A stretch of 64,000 nucleotides of DNA. Source: Alteromonadaceae bacterium 2753L.S.0a.02 (GTDB taxonomy: Bacteria > Pseudomonadota > Gammaproteobacteria > Pseudomonadales > Cellvibrionaceae). Shown here in pieces: positions 8,041 through 16,879 of the stretch. The DNA lies in contig VISH01000001.1 of NCBI GenBank assembly GCA_007827375.1, forward strand, positions 372,001 to 436,000, in the 5' to 3' direction. The position numbers and the translations under genes were made by a program. The notes below the pieces were generated by a model. It was given only the letters and a program-made list of their open reading frames with translations. It did not search any database and was not told where the DNA came from. Numbering within the stretch: the stretch's first letter is position 1; every line of letters starts with the position of its first letter.

Positions 8041-11000
8041 ATGACGTTTAAATACGAACATTGGCCTGCAATATTGGGGGTTACCAGCTCGGTTTTCACC
8101 TTAGCGCTGGCTTCACCACTGGCGTTGGCGCAAAAGCAGGAAATTGAAGAAGTGGTGGTGACCGGTACACGCTTACCCAAAGCCGGGTTCGATGCGCCGA
8201 CGCCAGTAGCGGTAATCGGCGAAGAAGAGTTTGTGCTTTCCGGCACCATGAATATTGAAACGCTTCTTACAGACTCGCCGCAATTTACGGCTAATCAGTT
8301 AGATGGCCCCAAAGCCAATACAGTTCAGGCGGGCGCGCCGGTGGGTGTTTCTACTTTAAATCTGCGCAACTTTGGGCCCACCCGTAACTTGGTGCTGGTA
8401 AATGGAAGGCGCGGCGCCATTACTGGCCCCGGCATGACGACAGACATCAATACCATTCCGGTGGCGCTCATAAAGCGCACCGAAATCGTTACTGGCGGTT
8501 CATCGGCTGTGTATGGCTCCGATGCGATTGCCGGTGTGGTTAACTTTATTCTCAAAGACCACTATGAAGGTTTTGAAATTAATGCCCAAAGCAGTTGGGA
8601 TGAACCCACCGGCACAGCGGCTTACAACTTCGACCTCACCTTCGGCGGGAATTTCGATAACGACCGCGGCAATCTTACCGCGTCGATCGGCTATTTAGAT
8701 CGCGGTGGTTTTACGCGCGAGGAACGAGGCGATTTTGCCAACCCCTCTTTCGGTGATGGCTGCGTAACTGCTGAATCGTACAGCAGCAATCGTCTCGGCG
8801 TTGCTTTGGAGGTACCTGCCGGTCAAACCTGTGAAGAGGCTGGCGGGCGCTTGGGCTTTGTTGGGGGCGGTTCGAGTACACCCCCCAACGGACGCATCGG
8901 CAATTTACCACTGGTGGGTTCACCGGCATCTGATGCGGCGTTGGATGCCGCGTTGATCGCTGCCGGACTTCAAGACATGACAAGCCTAGGGGCCATTTTT
9001 GATGCGCAAGGCAATACGGTAAGGCCTTTTATTTCGCCAGACGACCGTTTCGACCTGGGGCCGAATTCTTTTATGGTTACGCCCCAAGAACGCTGGATGA
9101 GCAATTTATTTGGCAGCTACAGTTTCAACGATAAAATGACAGGTTATTTGGAAGCCCATTACAGCAACAATAACGCGAATGTTCAGATAGCCCCCACCAA
9201 TGTCACTGGTAATTATTTGGTGGAAACCGACAACCCCTACCTCAGCCAGGAAATGCAAGACATTCTCACGCAACTCGATAGCCGTGAAACGGGAACCACC
9301 ACCATCACACAGGGCTCGCTGAGCCTCGACACCACGCCCAACGACGGCCTCGCCATTCTCAATTACAACCGCCGTTTTAACGACTTGCAAACCCGCTATG
9401 CCGATGCGGACCACCAGGTATTTCGCGCGGTATTTGGGCTGCGCGGTAAACTTGGCAACACTGAAGGCGTATTCCGTGATTTGGCCTACGACGTCTATTT
9501 CAGTACAGCCCGCACCACCGAAGTGGATGTACAAATAGGTTCAGTGTCTAAAAGCGCCGTGCAGCGCTCCATGCTGTCACAAAACAGTAAACCACCGATA
9601 CTGAACCTGTTCGGCAACGGAAATATTTCTGCCGAGGCCGCAGCCGCGATTGGTATAAGTTCGGTTTCCAAAATTCAGGCAGAGCTGGAAGTCGCGGTCG
9701 CAAGTTTAACCGGTGTTGCATTCGACATGCCGGCAGGCCCTGTTGATTTCGCAGTAGGTTACGAATCGCGCCGAGCCAACGCCAAATACATTCCCGATTC
9801 CTATTTAAGCTCGGGTGATGTTTCCGGCTGGAACTCGGCCCGGCCAACCAGCGGCAGCCAGTCTGTAACGGAATATTTTGGTGAATTCCGGCTCCCGATT
9901 TTAGGCGATTTGCCCGGCTTTGAACGCTTAAACTTAAACGGCGCGTTCCGCTACTCCGACTATGACGTTGGTGCAGACAAGGGCGTATGGACATATTCCA
10001 GCGGCCTGGAGTGGGCGGTTAATAGCGAGCTCTCGTTCCGCGGGCAATTCCAGCATGCGATACGCGCCCCGAATGTTGGCGAACTCTTCGGAGGCCAGGG
10101 TTCAGACGGCCCAATGGCGACAGACCCCTGCTCCGCCAATTTACCAGTGGCTGAGCAAACGCAGGGCGTGCGCGATACCTGTATAGCAACCGGAGTACCC
10201 GCCGATGCGGTGTTCACTGCAGGTGTGCAGCCTGCACCGTTTCTCAACCAAATACGTGGCGGCAACCCAGAACTCAATCCTGAAAAATCCGACACCACCA
10301 CTTTCGGCATTGTTTATGAATCCGCCTGGATTGAAGGTTTTGGACTAACGGTCGACTATTTCAATATTGAACTGGAAGATGCCATCGCACCCCTGGGTGG
10401 TGGCGGCATACAAAATGTGTTGGACCTCTGCTACAAAACCCTACAAGACCCCAACAGCGTGTACTGTAAAGCCGTAAACCGCGACCCGGTTTCCGGCGAA
10501 ATCGCACCACCAAAATATGTGTACACGACTAACGCAAACATTGGTGGCATCAAAACCTCGGGAGTGGATTTTGTACTACGTTACGGTTTTGACTCTCAGT
10601 GGGGACTCTTTGGTAACCCAAGCAATTGGGAAATCAGCACAGCGCAAACTTATACCGATGAATTCACAGTAACCCCTATTCAGGAATTACCAGAACTTAC
10701 CAATGAATGTGTCGGCGCCTGGGGCGGCACCTGTGGGCAGCCCATTCCAAAATGGAAAAGCACCACGCGGTTTAGCTGGTTTACCGGAAACACCACCCTG
10801 TCGCTGCGGGTACGCTATATTGACTCCATTACCACCGATAGAATTGTAGTACCCAAAGCACGAGGTGAAAGTTATCCGCCAGAATCTGCTTTCGTCAACG
10901 CAAAAATCGACCCCTATTTTTATTTGGATTTTACCGGTGCTTATTCACTCACTGATAACACCCAGCTGACCTTGGGCTTAAGTAACCTGCTTGACAAAGA

Positions 11001-11106
11001 ACCCCCGGTGCTGGGCAGTCTACAACAAGGTGGCTCGAACACAATTCCGGCCACTTATGATGTACAAGGTCGGGTCTTATTCGCTGGAATTAAGATGCAA
11101 TTCTAA
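8041..11106 (+). CDS. TonB-dependent outer-membrane receptor
   Basis: About 1021 residues. A signal peptide (hydrophobic core ending ASPLALAQ) is followed by EIEEVVVTGTR, typical of the TonB box and plug start. The plug (about 45-165) carries LNLRNFGPTRNLVLVNGRR and IPVALIKRTEIVTGGSSAVY, hallmark plug segments. The rest is a beta-barrel with the usual NPELNPEKS...FGIVYE and terminal aromatic FAGIKMQF. Such receptors import siderophores, vitamins or oligosaccharides across the outer membrane with TonB energy. Length and setting near cell-wall hydrolases suggest an oligosaccharide, but no SusD-like partner or iron gene is present to prove it. ATG 8041 is chosen over TTG 8011 because of AGGGGG five bases upstream. 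Confidence 0.95.
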   Translation: MTFKYEHWPAILGVTSSVFTLALASPLALAQKQEIEEVVVTGTRLPKAGFDAPTPVAVIGEEEFVLSGTMNIETLLTDSPQFTANQLDGPKANTVQAGAPVGVSTLNLRNFGPTRNLVLVNGRRGAITGPGMTTDINTIPVALIKRTEIVTGGSSAVYGSDAIAGVVNFILKDHYEGFEINAQSSWDEPTGTAAYNFDLTFGGNFDNDRGNLTASIGYLDRGGFTREERGDFANPSFGDGCVTAESYSSNRLGVALEVPAGQTCEEAGGRLGFVGGGSSTPPNGRIGNLPLVGSPASDAALDAALIAAGLQDMTSLGAIFDAQGNTVRPFISPDDRFDLGPNSFMVTPQERWMSNLFGSYSFNDKMTGYLEAHYSNNNANVQIAPTNVTGNYLVETDNPYLSQEMQDILTQLDSRETGTTTITQGSLSLDTTPNDGLAILNYNRRFNDLQTRYADADHQVFRAVFGLRGKLGNTEGVFRDLAYDVYFSTARTTEVDVQIGSVSKSAVQRSMLSQNSKPPILNLFGNGNISAEAAAAIGISSVSKIQAELEVAVASLTGVAFDMPAGPVDFAVGYESRRANAKYIPDSYLSSGDVSGWNSARPTSGSQSVTEYFGEFRLPILGDLPGFERLNLNGAFRYSDYDVGADKGVWTYSSGLEWAVNSELSFRGQFQHAIRAPNVGELFGGQGSDGPMATDPCSANLPVAEQTQGVRDTCIATGVPADAVFTAGVQPAPFLNQIRGGNPELNPEKSDTTTFGIVYESAWIEGFGLTVDYFNIELEDAIAPLGGGGIQNVLDLCYKTLQDPNSVYCKAVNRDPVSGEIAPPKYVYTTNANIGGIKTSGVDFVLRYGFDSQWGLFGNPSNWEISTAQTYTDEFTVTPIQELPELTNECVGAWGGTCGQPIPKWKSTTRFSWFTGNTTLSLRVRYIDSITTDRIVVPKARGESYPPESAFVNAKIDPYFYLDFTGAYSLTDNTQLTLGLSNLLDKEPPVLGSLQQGGSNTIPATYDVQGRVLFAGIKMQF

Positions 11107-11429
11107 GCAAGGCCAAAGCAGCGAAATTTTGCACCTTGCGGGACAACCCACAGAACCCCCTGTCACACCGCCAGTTAAGCTTTAGGCGCAGAGATAAAAA
11201 CCTAAAGCTTTCTGGAGCTCAGCGCGAGTGTTCACAGGGGAATCCTACAAAATGCGACTTTCACGTATCGACGCCAAAACAAGCACATGTTAAAAGCTGG
11301 GCAAATACACCCCTCATTCAAATTCCACGCAAGCGTTGACAGCGACTAAAAGTCGCTTAACAATTGTTCCGTTATCAGGTAAAACACAAATTCGGATTAA
11401 ACACGCGAAGCGCTCAACGAGGCCATATT
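11107..11429. other. Intergenic stretch with two small hairpins
   Basis: A perfect 10-bp inverted repeat (AAGCTTTAGG 11177-11186 / CCTAAAGCTT 11201-11210) lies after the receptor gene and could act as a weak terminator; it lacks a long T-run. A second short hairpin (AGCGACT / AGTCGCT) lies at 11341-11357. No coding frame is convincing. Confidence 0.45.
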
Positions 11430-11804
11430 ATGAAAGAAGGAATCCAGGAGATCGGCCAGTTAGCGATTACGGTTAAAAACGTAAGTAAAGCGTTGAATTT
11501 CTATCAAGATATACTGGGTCTCGAATTTTTATTTTCCCCGTCAGATAATTTAGCGTTTCTAAAATGTGGGGCAACAAGAATTATGCTTAGCACCCCGCAG
11601 GGGGCTGGAGAAGTTGGTAAAAATTCAATTCCATACTTCAAAACCGCCGATTTGCTTTCGTTTTTCGATAAGCTTATCAAAAAAGGGGCGAGCGAAGAAC
11701 GAAAGCCGCAACTGGCAGCAAAAATGCCGGATCATGAGCTATGGATTGGCTTCGTTAAAGATCCGGATGGCAATCTAATAGGTCTTATGGAAGAAAAATA
11801 TTAG
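11430..11804 (+). CDS. VOC-superfamily (glyoxalase/bleomycin-resistance-like) protein
   Basis: 124 residues from ATG 11430, with GAGG 7 bases upstream; a longer frame upstream lacks this support. The start IGQLAITVKNVSKALNFYQD and the end FVKDPDGNLIGLMEE are the two beta-alpha-beta-beta-beta halves of the vicinal oxygen chelate fold. Acidic E121 or E122 near the end falls where the family places a metal ligand. Members include glyoxalase I, dioxygenases and antibiotic-binding proteins; nothing in the sequence fixes the substrate. It lies just upstream of a methyltransferase with its own leader. Confidence 0.88.
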   Translation: MKEGIQEIGQLAITVKNVSKALNFYQDILGLEFLFSPSDNLAFLKCGATRIMLSTPQGAGEVGKNSIPYFKTADLLSFFDKLIKKGASEERKPQLAAKMPDHELWIGFVKDPDGNLIGLMEEKY

Positions 11805-11888
11805 GGCCGGGCTTTGCAGACACAAGCTTAACGATAATCTGAAAGCAGTGCAGTAGCTAACCATAAACAGGATTAGGAGGTGCAACTC

Positions 11889-11960
11889 ATGAAAAATCAA
11901 AATTTGCAAAACGTAGAAATATACAGGGTGACAATATTATTAGGGGGAAACAATCTCTAA
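11889..11960 (+). CDS. Putative 23-residue leader peptide before the methyltransferase gene
   Basis: A very strong ribosome binding site (AGGAGG at 11875-11880, 8 bases upstream) precedes ATG 11889 and a 23-codon frame (MKNQNLQNVEIYRVTILLGG then NNL) ending at TAA 11960. The SD is far stronger than that of the methyltransferase downstream. The right end of the peptide frame overlaps the left arm of a perfect inverted repeat (11927-11937). This arrangement is what a regulatory leader peptide looks like. It could also be a small functional protein or a chance frame. Confidence 0.5.
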   Translation: MKNQNLQNVEIYRVTILLGGNNL

Positions 11961-12002
11961 CCCACATATTGTCACCACTTTAATTCAGATATTTGGTGAC
12001 AA
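11927..12002 (+). promoter_or_regulatory. Competing stem-loops that could mask the methyltransferase ribosome binding site
   Basis: Three copies of one element lie here. GGTGACAATAT (11927-11937) and ATATTGTCACC (11966-11976) form a perfect 11-bp stem. A third copy, GGTGACAA (11995-12002), can pair with TTGTCACC (11969-11976), an 8-bp stem with an 18-base loop. The third copy includes the GGTGA that is the only SD-like sequence before the start at 12006. The two stems exclude each other, so occupancy of the first arm by a translating ribosome would free the middle arm to cover the start. This is the geometry of translational attenuation; an alternative reading is a DNA-level operator with repeated TTGTCACC half-sites. 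Confidence 0.5.
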
Positions 12003-12005
12003 ACC

Positions 12006-12851
12006 ATGTTTAAGACACTAGAAAAAATTAACTCAAAACCTGAAGCATTTAGTCGCTATACCGCCGAATCACTGTGGTCCGATGGCCACAGAGCTAGGCA
12101 GATGCTTGCTTTTCATCTTAATGAACAGATTGATGTTTCGTCGAGAAATCACAAATTCATAGACGCTTCCGTTGCGTGGATCGCTGAGCAATTTGCGATT
12201 AATACTCATACTAATGTTTGTGACTTTGGCTGTGGACCAGGGCTCTATACCAGCAGATTAGCGCGGCTTGGTGCAAAAGTAACAGGTATCGATTTTTCCG
12301 TCACATCCATTGACTACGCGAGAAAGGAAGCAAATAAGCAGGGCTTAGATATTGCGTATATTCAAGGCAATTACCTGGAGGTAAGTTTAACCACACAGTA
12401 CGACCTAATCACAATGATTATGTGCGACTTCTGCGCGCTTAACCCACAGCAACGACATGCACTGTTGTTGAAGTTTCGTGACTCGCTTGCGCCTAAGGGT
12501 AAGCTCTTGCTAGACGTTTATTCCTTGCAGTCGTTTACCGACAAGGAAGAAACGGCAAAGTATGAGAAAAACCAACTAAATCACTTTTGGTATGAAGACG
12601 ATTATTATTGTTTCAGCAATTCGTACAAGTACCACGACGAAAAAGTGATTTTAGATAAGTATTCGTTGTTCAGCCAATCTGGCAAAACGGAAGTCGTGTA
12701 TAACTGGCTACAGTGTTTTAGTCCCGAAACCTTAACGAGAGAACTTGCAAACGCCGGATTAAGAGTGCAAGCCCTATATTCTGATGTTTGCGGCAATAAA
12801 TATCATGCGGATTTACTTGAATTTGCCGTTGTGGTCGAAAAAACCAGTTAA
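12006..12851 (+). CDS. Class I SAM-dependent methyltransferase
   Basis: 281 residues. Motif I is VCDFGCGPGLYTSRLA (about 70-85), the glycine-rich SAM loop. An acidic residue follows after the second strand (VTGIDFS), and TQYDLITMIMCDFCALNP and GKLLLDVYSL match later Rossmann strands. The N-terminal 65 residues and the C-terminal cap (from about 185) probably make the substrate pocket. The substrate is unknown; the layout fits small-molecule or tRNA-modifying type methyltransferases of the Methyltransf_25/11 group. It starts 4 bases after a hairpin arm that contains its SD, so translation may be controlled. Confidence 0.88.
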   Translation: MFKTLEKINSKPEAFSRYTAESLWSDGHRARQMLAFHLNEQIDVSSRNHKFIDASVAWIAEQFAINTHTNVCDFGCGPGLYTSRLARLGAKVTGIDFSVTSIDYARKEANKQGLDIAYIQGNYLEVSLTTQYDLITMIMCDFCALNPQQRHALLLKFRDSLAPKGKLLLDVYSLQSFTDKEETAKYEKNQLNHFWYEDDYYCFSNSYKYHDEKVILDKYSLFSQSGKTEVVYNWLQCFSPETLTRELANAGLRVQALYSDVCGNKYHADLLEFAVVVEKTS

Positions 12852-12861
12852 AAACGCCTAA

Positions 12862-12898
12862 GTCCAACGGAACCAGCGCAGTTATGGTTCTGTTGGAC
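12862..12898 (+). terminator. Hairpin after the methyltransferase gene
   Basis: GTCCAACGGAACC (12862-12874) pairs with GGTTCTGTTGGAC (12886-12898), 13 pairs including one G-U. It begins 11 bases after the stop codon. There is no T-run, so it may be an mRNA-stabilising end or a weak terminator. Confidence 0.5.
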
Positions 12899-13009
12899 AT
12901 GAGTTTGAAATATAACCTTCTGCAGAAAGCCTTCTTGCTTCTTTTGAGCGACGCCCGACTTGCAACCCGGATTTTGAGTTAGTATAGGCGTCGCTAGTTT
13001 CCTCGTTCT

Positions 13010-14164
13010 ATGAATGCAATGAAATCTCAAAAAATATTAACATCCCTCGTTATCGCGGCTTTTTTCATAGCAGCCCTGCTGTTTTTCTGGGCGCGCCTGA
13101 GTGCGTCGCTTTTGCCCCCAGCAAACAGTGATATTGGCTGGAGTGTCGTACCCAGTTCAGATACAGACGTTGGCGGCACTTCCCAGTTGTTGCTACAGGA
13201 ATCAAAAAAATATCTGGCCTTCGAATTTAAATTAGATCAACGCTATACCTACCCCTATGCATCGCTTGGTCTGGTTTTTAACGACGGCAAGCAAACGAAC
13301 ACCCTTAAAAATTTGTCCCGCTATTCTACGCTGAGGATTGCATTACGCTGCAAGCCCGCCAACGACCTTAATTTTGTACTCTATAGCGTTGATGAACCCT
13401 TAACGGCAGCGACTGAATTCCAGAATTTGCGCCCCTCTCTCACTTCGTTTCCCTGTGGCGAGGAATTAGAGCAGGTGGATATAAATTTGAGCGCATTGGT
13501 TACCCAGGAATGGTGGCTTAGCGAACGCGGCTTGCCGCCAACCGATACTGCGTACAATCTAAAGCAGGTATTTAGTGTTGCGTTGGTGAATTCGCGACAG
13601 AGCCCATTAGGGCAACCCGTGCGAGTGGAAGTCACACAATTATTGTTTCGAGGATGGCACCCTCAACGACTGGCGGCGGCGCTTGCAAGCCTGGTTCTGG
13701 CGAGCGCCATGCTCGTGTTTCTTATTTATCATCGTTACCTTGGTAGATTGCTTAAGCCAATTGAAACACACATCGAGCCAGCCACAAGCTATCAACCGCT
13801 AAAAGTCACCGCGAAGAAGGACCGTGACAAGCACGCAGTGCTGCAATACCTGGCCAAGGAATATACTCATCCAAACCTAAGCCTGCAGCAAGTAATGCAG
13901 CAACTGGGTATAAACCGCACAAAACTCAACCATATTCTTAAGGAAGAAACTGGTCTGACCTTCAGCAGCTACCTGAACCACTTGAGGCTTACCGAAGCGG
14001 CGCGGCTATTGCTGGAAAAAGATACTGCCAGTGTTGCCGAAATCGCCTACTCCGTAGGTTACAATAACGCCTCTTATTTCAACCGCATCTTCAAATCTGA
14101 GTACGGCTGCGCGCCCACAGCGTATCGCAAACGCGAGACCGATAAGCAAGAGGAGCAAGAATAA
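13010..14164 (+). CDS. Membrane-bound AraC-family regulator with extracytoplasmic sensor
   Basis: 384 residues. One hydrophobic segment near 11-31 and a second near 222-243 (ALASLVLASAMLVFLIYHRY) bracket about 190 residues that would face the periplasm. That part is rich in beta-strands and aromatic residues (YLAFEFKLDQRYTYPYASLG, STLRIALRCKP) and looks like a carbohydrate-binding jelly roll. The C-terminal 100 residues hold two helix-turn-helices of the AraC type (LSLQQVMQQLGINRTKLNHI and VAEIAYSVGYNNASYFNRIF). It lies 219 bases upstream of the GH44 gene on the same strand, which is probably a target. The start could also be ATG 13019. Confidence 0.85.
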   Translation: MNAMKSQKILTSLVIAAFFIAALLFFWARLSASLLPPANSDIGWSVVPSSDTDVGGTSQLLLQESKKYLAFEFKLDQRYTYPYASLGLVFNDGKQTNTLKNLSRYSTLRIALRCKPANDLNFVLYSVDEPLTAATEFQNLRPSLTSFPCGEELEQVDINLSALVTQEWWLSERGLPPTDTAYNLKQVFSVALVNSRQSPLGQPVRVEVTQLLFRGWHPQRLAAALASLVLASAMLVFLIYHRYLGRLLKPIETHIEPATSYQPLKVTAKKDRDKHAVLQYLAKEYTHPNLSLQQVMQQLGINRTKLNHILKEETGLTFSSYLNHLRLTEAARLLLEKDTASVAEIAYSVGYNNASYFNRIFKSEYGCAPTAYRKRETDKQEEQE

Positions 14165-14383
14165 AAATCTCCAGCTCTGAAGCTCCCCACGAACCCATTT
14201 GAACTATGTGCACATTTGTTTTAACAATCTGCGAATTCGTTTAAAACCCGGCATTGCACCTCACAATTTTATTTTCTATCGCTTATTTTTCGCGGCGGCC
14301 CGGTTGCGCCAGCCGGCCAGGTACCTACAAAAAATAACGCGGGCCAACCCGCCATTTTTCATACAAAATATTGAGGACTTCCC

Positions 14384-16732
14384 ATGAATGCTCCTAAACG
14401 AATGCTGTTGGCAACTGCCATTGCTGCAGTTACACAACAGGCCATTGCCGTGGATGTTAGCTACTCCATCGACGCAGACGCCATCACTCACGACATCAGC
14501 CCGCTCATCTACGGCACCAACCACAGAATGTACATGAGCGGCAACGAAAACCTCAGCTTTTACCGGATTGGCGGTAATCGGCTTACGGCCTACAACTGGG
14601 AAAATAACTTTTCCAATGCCGGCTCCGATTGGCAGAATTCCAGCGATACCTACATGGTTCCAGACGGCGTGGATGGCTCCGTTCCTGGGATCACGTACAC
14701 CGACTTTGTCGATAACGACGTGGCACCCGGCGCAAAAACCCTAGTCACTCTACAAATGGCGGGCTATGTTTCCGCCGACGGCGATGGCTCGGTGGCAGAC
14801 AGCGAAGCGGCACCATCGGCGCGCTGGATACCCGTATATCCGCGTAAAAATGCACCTTTCTCCCTGAGCCCCGACCAGAGCGATAACGCGGTGTACATGG
14901 ATGAGATGGTTAATTTTCTGGTTGAGCGATACGGCCGAGCCGATGAAGGTGGGGTTCTCGCTTACTCACTCGATAACGAACCGGGCCTGTGGTATCACAC
15001 TCACTCCCTGATCCACCCAGACGCGACAGGCGCAGAAGAACTGGTTGAACGTTCCATAGCCACTGCATCGGCGGTTAAAGACGTGGACCCCAGTGCCCAG
15101 ATCTACGGCCCTGCGCTGTTTGGGTTCGGCGCTTACACTAATTTAGTAAGCGCTCCCGACTGGGATAACTTCTCAGGCAGCTACCCCTGGTACATCGATT
15201 ACTACCTGGATGAGATGCGCAACGCCTCTGACGCGGCAGGTAAACGCCTGCTGGATGTCTTGGACCTGCATTGGTATTCCGAAGACACCGGAGACCTGCG
15301 CGTTATCGACAGCGGAGCCACCTCACGCAACGATAAGATTGCACGCCTGCAAAGTACACGCAGCCTGTGGGACCCGGATTATGTTGAAAACAGCTGGATT
15401 GGGGAGTGGTTTTCCGCAGACCTGCCGCTGATTCCCCATCTGCAAGATTCCATTAATACTTACTACCCCGGCACTGGAATGGCGTTTACAGAGTACAGCT
15501 TTGGTGGCGCCTCGGATATCACCGGTGGCATCGCCCAGGCAGACGCACTGGGTATTTTTGGTAAATACAATGTGGAGGCGGCAACCGTCTGGTTACTGGA
15601 AACAGACTCGTCCTACATTGCCGCGGCCTACCGGCTTTACCGCAATTACGACGGCAATAATTCCAGCTTCGGGAATAAGAGCGTTACCGCCACCATGAGC
15701 GATAAGGAAAACAGCTCGATTTACGCCTCTGTGGATTCTGCCAGCGGTGATCTCCATGTCATCGTCACCAATAAAAATCTCGACGAAGCGCTTGCTGGTA
15801 CTTTCAGTATTAGCTCGAGCACGACATACGATAGCGCGCAGGTGTATGGCATCGACCAAAGTGCCGCCAACGTACAGGCCCTAGGCTCGTTTAACGTTGT
15901 GAACAACGCGTTCAACTACGCACTGCCTGCCGCTTCGGCATACCACATTGTGCTATCGGGTGGTGGTACGTCGAGCAGCTCGAGCTCATCTTCCAGCTCC
16001 AGCAGTTCCAGCTCTTCGTCATCCAGCTCTAACAGTTCCAGCTCGTCTTCATCCAGTTCGAGCAGCTCCAGCTCGACCTCATCCAGCTCCAGCAGCTCTT
16101 CAAGCTCCAGCACTAGCTCATCATCAAGCTCTGGCGGCAGTCTGTGTGGCACTGTGAATGTCTACCCCAACTGGACGGCAAAAGACTGGCCTGGTGGCCC
16201 CTCCAACCACGCCAACGCAGGCGACCAGATGGTGTACGACAACACGCTGTATCAGGCCAACTGGTACACCAACAGCGTACCTGGTAGCGATGCGTCCTGG
16301 ACAAGCTTGGGCAGTTGCCTGAATAACGGAAGTTCTTCTTCCAGTTCATCATCTTCAAGTTCGAGCTCCAGCTCCAGTTCAAGCTCTAACTCTAGCTCGA
16401 GTTCTTCATCGAGCTCGAGTTCGACATCATCGTCTTCCAGCTCCAGTTCGTCGAGCTCCAGCAGTGGCTCTGGTTCAAATGAACTGAGTGTTGCGGTGGC
16501 AATTAGCAGCGACTGGGGCAGTGGTTACTGTGCCTCACTCAGCGTTTATAACCCAGGCGACAGCGTACAGGCCTTTAGCGTTTCCGTTGCCGTTGAAGGC
16601 ACTGTGAACAGCATGTGGAATGCAAGCTACAGTCAGAGCGGTACCATGCTTACCGTTGCAGGTACTGCATGGAACAATACGCTGGACCCGGGCGAAACCG
16701 ATACAAGCACAGGCTTTTGCGCCACACGTTAA
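14384..16732 (+). CDS. GH44 endoglucanase/xyloglucanase with CBM5 and CBM2-like modules
   Basis: 782 residues, secreted (signal peptide ends near QQAIA). The catalytic domain (about 24-525) has the GH44 landmarks RIGGNRLTAYNWENNFSNAG, the acid/base E199 in SLDNEPGLWYH and the nucleophile E370 in FTEYSFGG. GH44 enzymes cut internal beta-1,4 bonds in cellulose derivatives and xyloglucan. A polyserine linker (530-584), a CBM5/12-like module (586-646, GDQMVYDNTLYQANWYT), a second serine linker (649-695) and a short CBM2-like module (700-782) follow. In that last module one cysteine sits in WGSGYCAS rather than at the usual N-terminal edge. ATG 14384 has TGAGGA upstream. The neighbouring AraC protein may control it. 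Confidence 0.93.
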   Translation: MNAPKRMLLATAIAAVTQQAIAVDVSYSIDADAITHDISPLIYGTNHRMYMSGNENLSFYRIGGNRLTAYNWENNFSNAGSDWQNSSDTYMVPDGVDGSVPGITYTDFVDNDVAPGAKTLVTLQMAGYVSADGDGSVADSEAAPSARWIPVYPRKNAPFSLSPDQSDNAVYMDEMVNFLVERYGRADEGGVLAYSLDNEPGLWYHTHSLIHPDATGAEELVERSIATASAVKDVDPSAQIYGPALFGFGAYTNLVSAPDWDNFSGSYPWYIDYYLDEMRNASDAAGKRLLDVLDLHWYSEDTGDLRVIDSGATSRNDKIARLQSTRSLWDPDYVENSWIGEWFSADLPLIPHLQDSINTYYPGTGMAFTEYSFGGASDITGGIAQADALGIFGKYNVEAATVWLLETDSSYIAAAYRLYRNYDGNNSSFGNKSVTATMSDKENSSIYASVDSASGDLHVIVTNKNLDEALAGTFSISSSTTYDSAQVYGIDQSAANVQALGSFNVVNNAFNYALPAASAYHIVLSGGGTSSSSSSSSSSSSSSSSSSSSNSSSSSSSSSSSSSSTSSSSSSSSSSSTSSSSSSGGSLCGTVNVYPNWTAKDWPGGPSNHANAGDQMVYDNTLYQANWYTNSVPGSDASWTSLGSCLNNGSSSSSSSSSSSSSSSSSSSNSSSSSSSSSSSTSSSSSSSSSSSSSGSGSNELSVAVAISSDWGSGYCASLSVYNPGDSVQAFSVSVAVEGTVNSMWNASYSQSGTMLTVAGTAWNNTLDPGETDTSTGFCATR
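15972..16134 (+). repeat. Polyserine linker-coding tract in the GH44 gene (first)
   Basis: About 54 codons, nearly all serine (AGC, TCC, TCG, TCA, TCT, AGT mixed) with rare Asn and Thr. Mixed codons mean selection at the protein level rather than a recent repeat expansion. A second, similar tract is at 16330-16470. Confidence 0.9.
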
Positions 16733-16763
16733 ACAAATTAAAAATATTTTTGTGAGACCCTTT

Positions 16764-16790
16764 ATCCCGGCTTGCCGGGATTTTTTGTTT
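16764..16790 (+). terminator. Rho-independent terminator of the GH44 gene
   Basis: ATCCCGGC / GCCGGGAT with a two-base loop, then TTTTTTGTTTT. It ends transcription 32-58 bases after the GH44 stop. Confidence 0.88.
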
Positions 16791-16879
16791 TATCGCGGAA
16801 AACCATATGTGAAAGATGGGATTTTGGAGACCTTTAGTGAACTCTGATCTAGGGCCTGTTAACACAAACTCACCGTGAT

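Noticed and set aside
15916..16152. Long minus-strand frame rich in Leu and Glu
   Set aside because: It is the antisense of the polyserine linker; similar false frames occur at 29029-29442 and 63334-63807.
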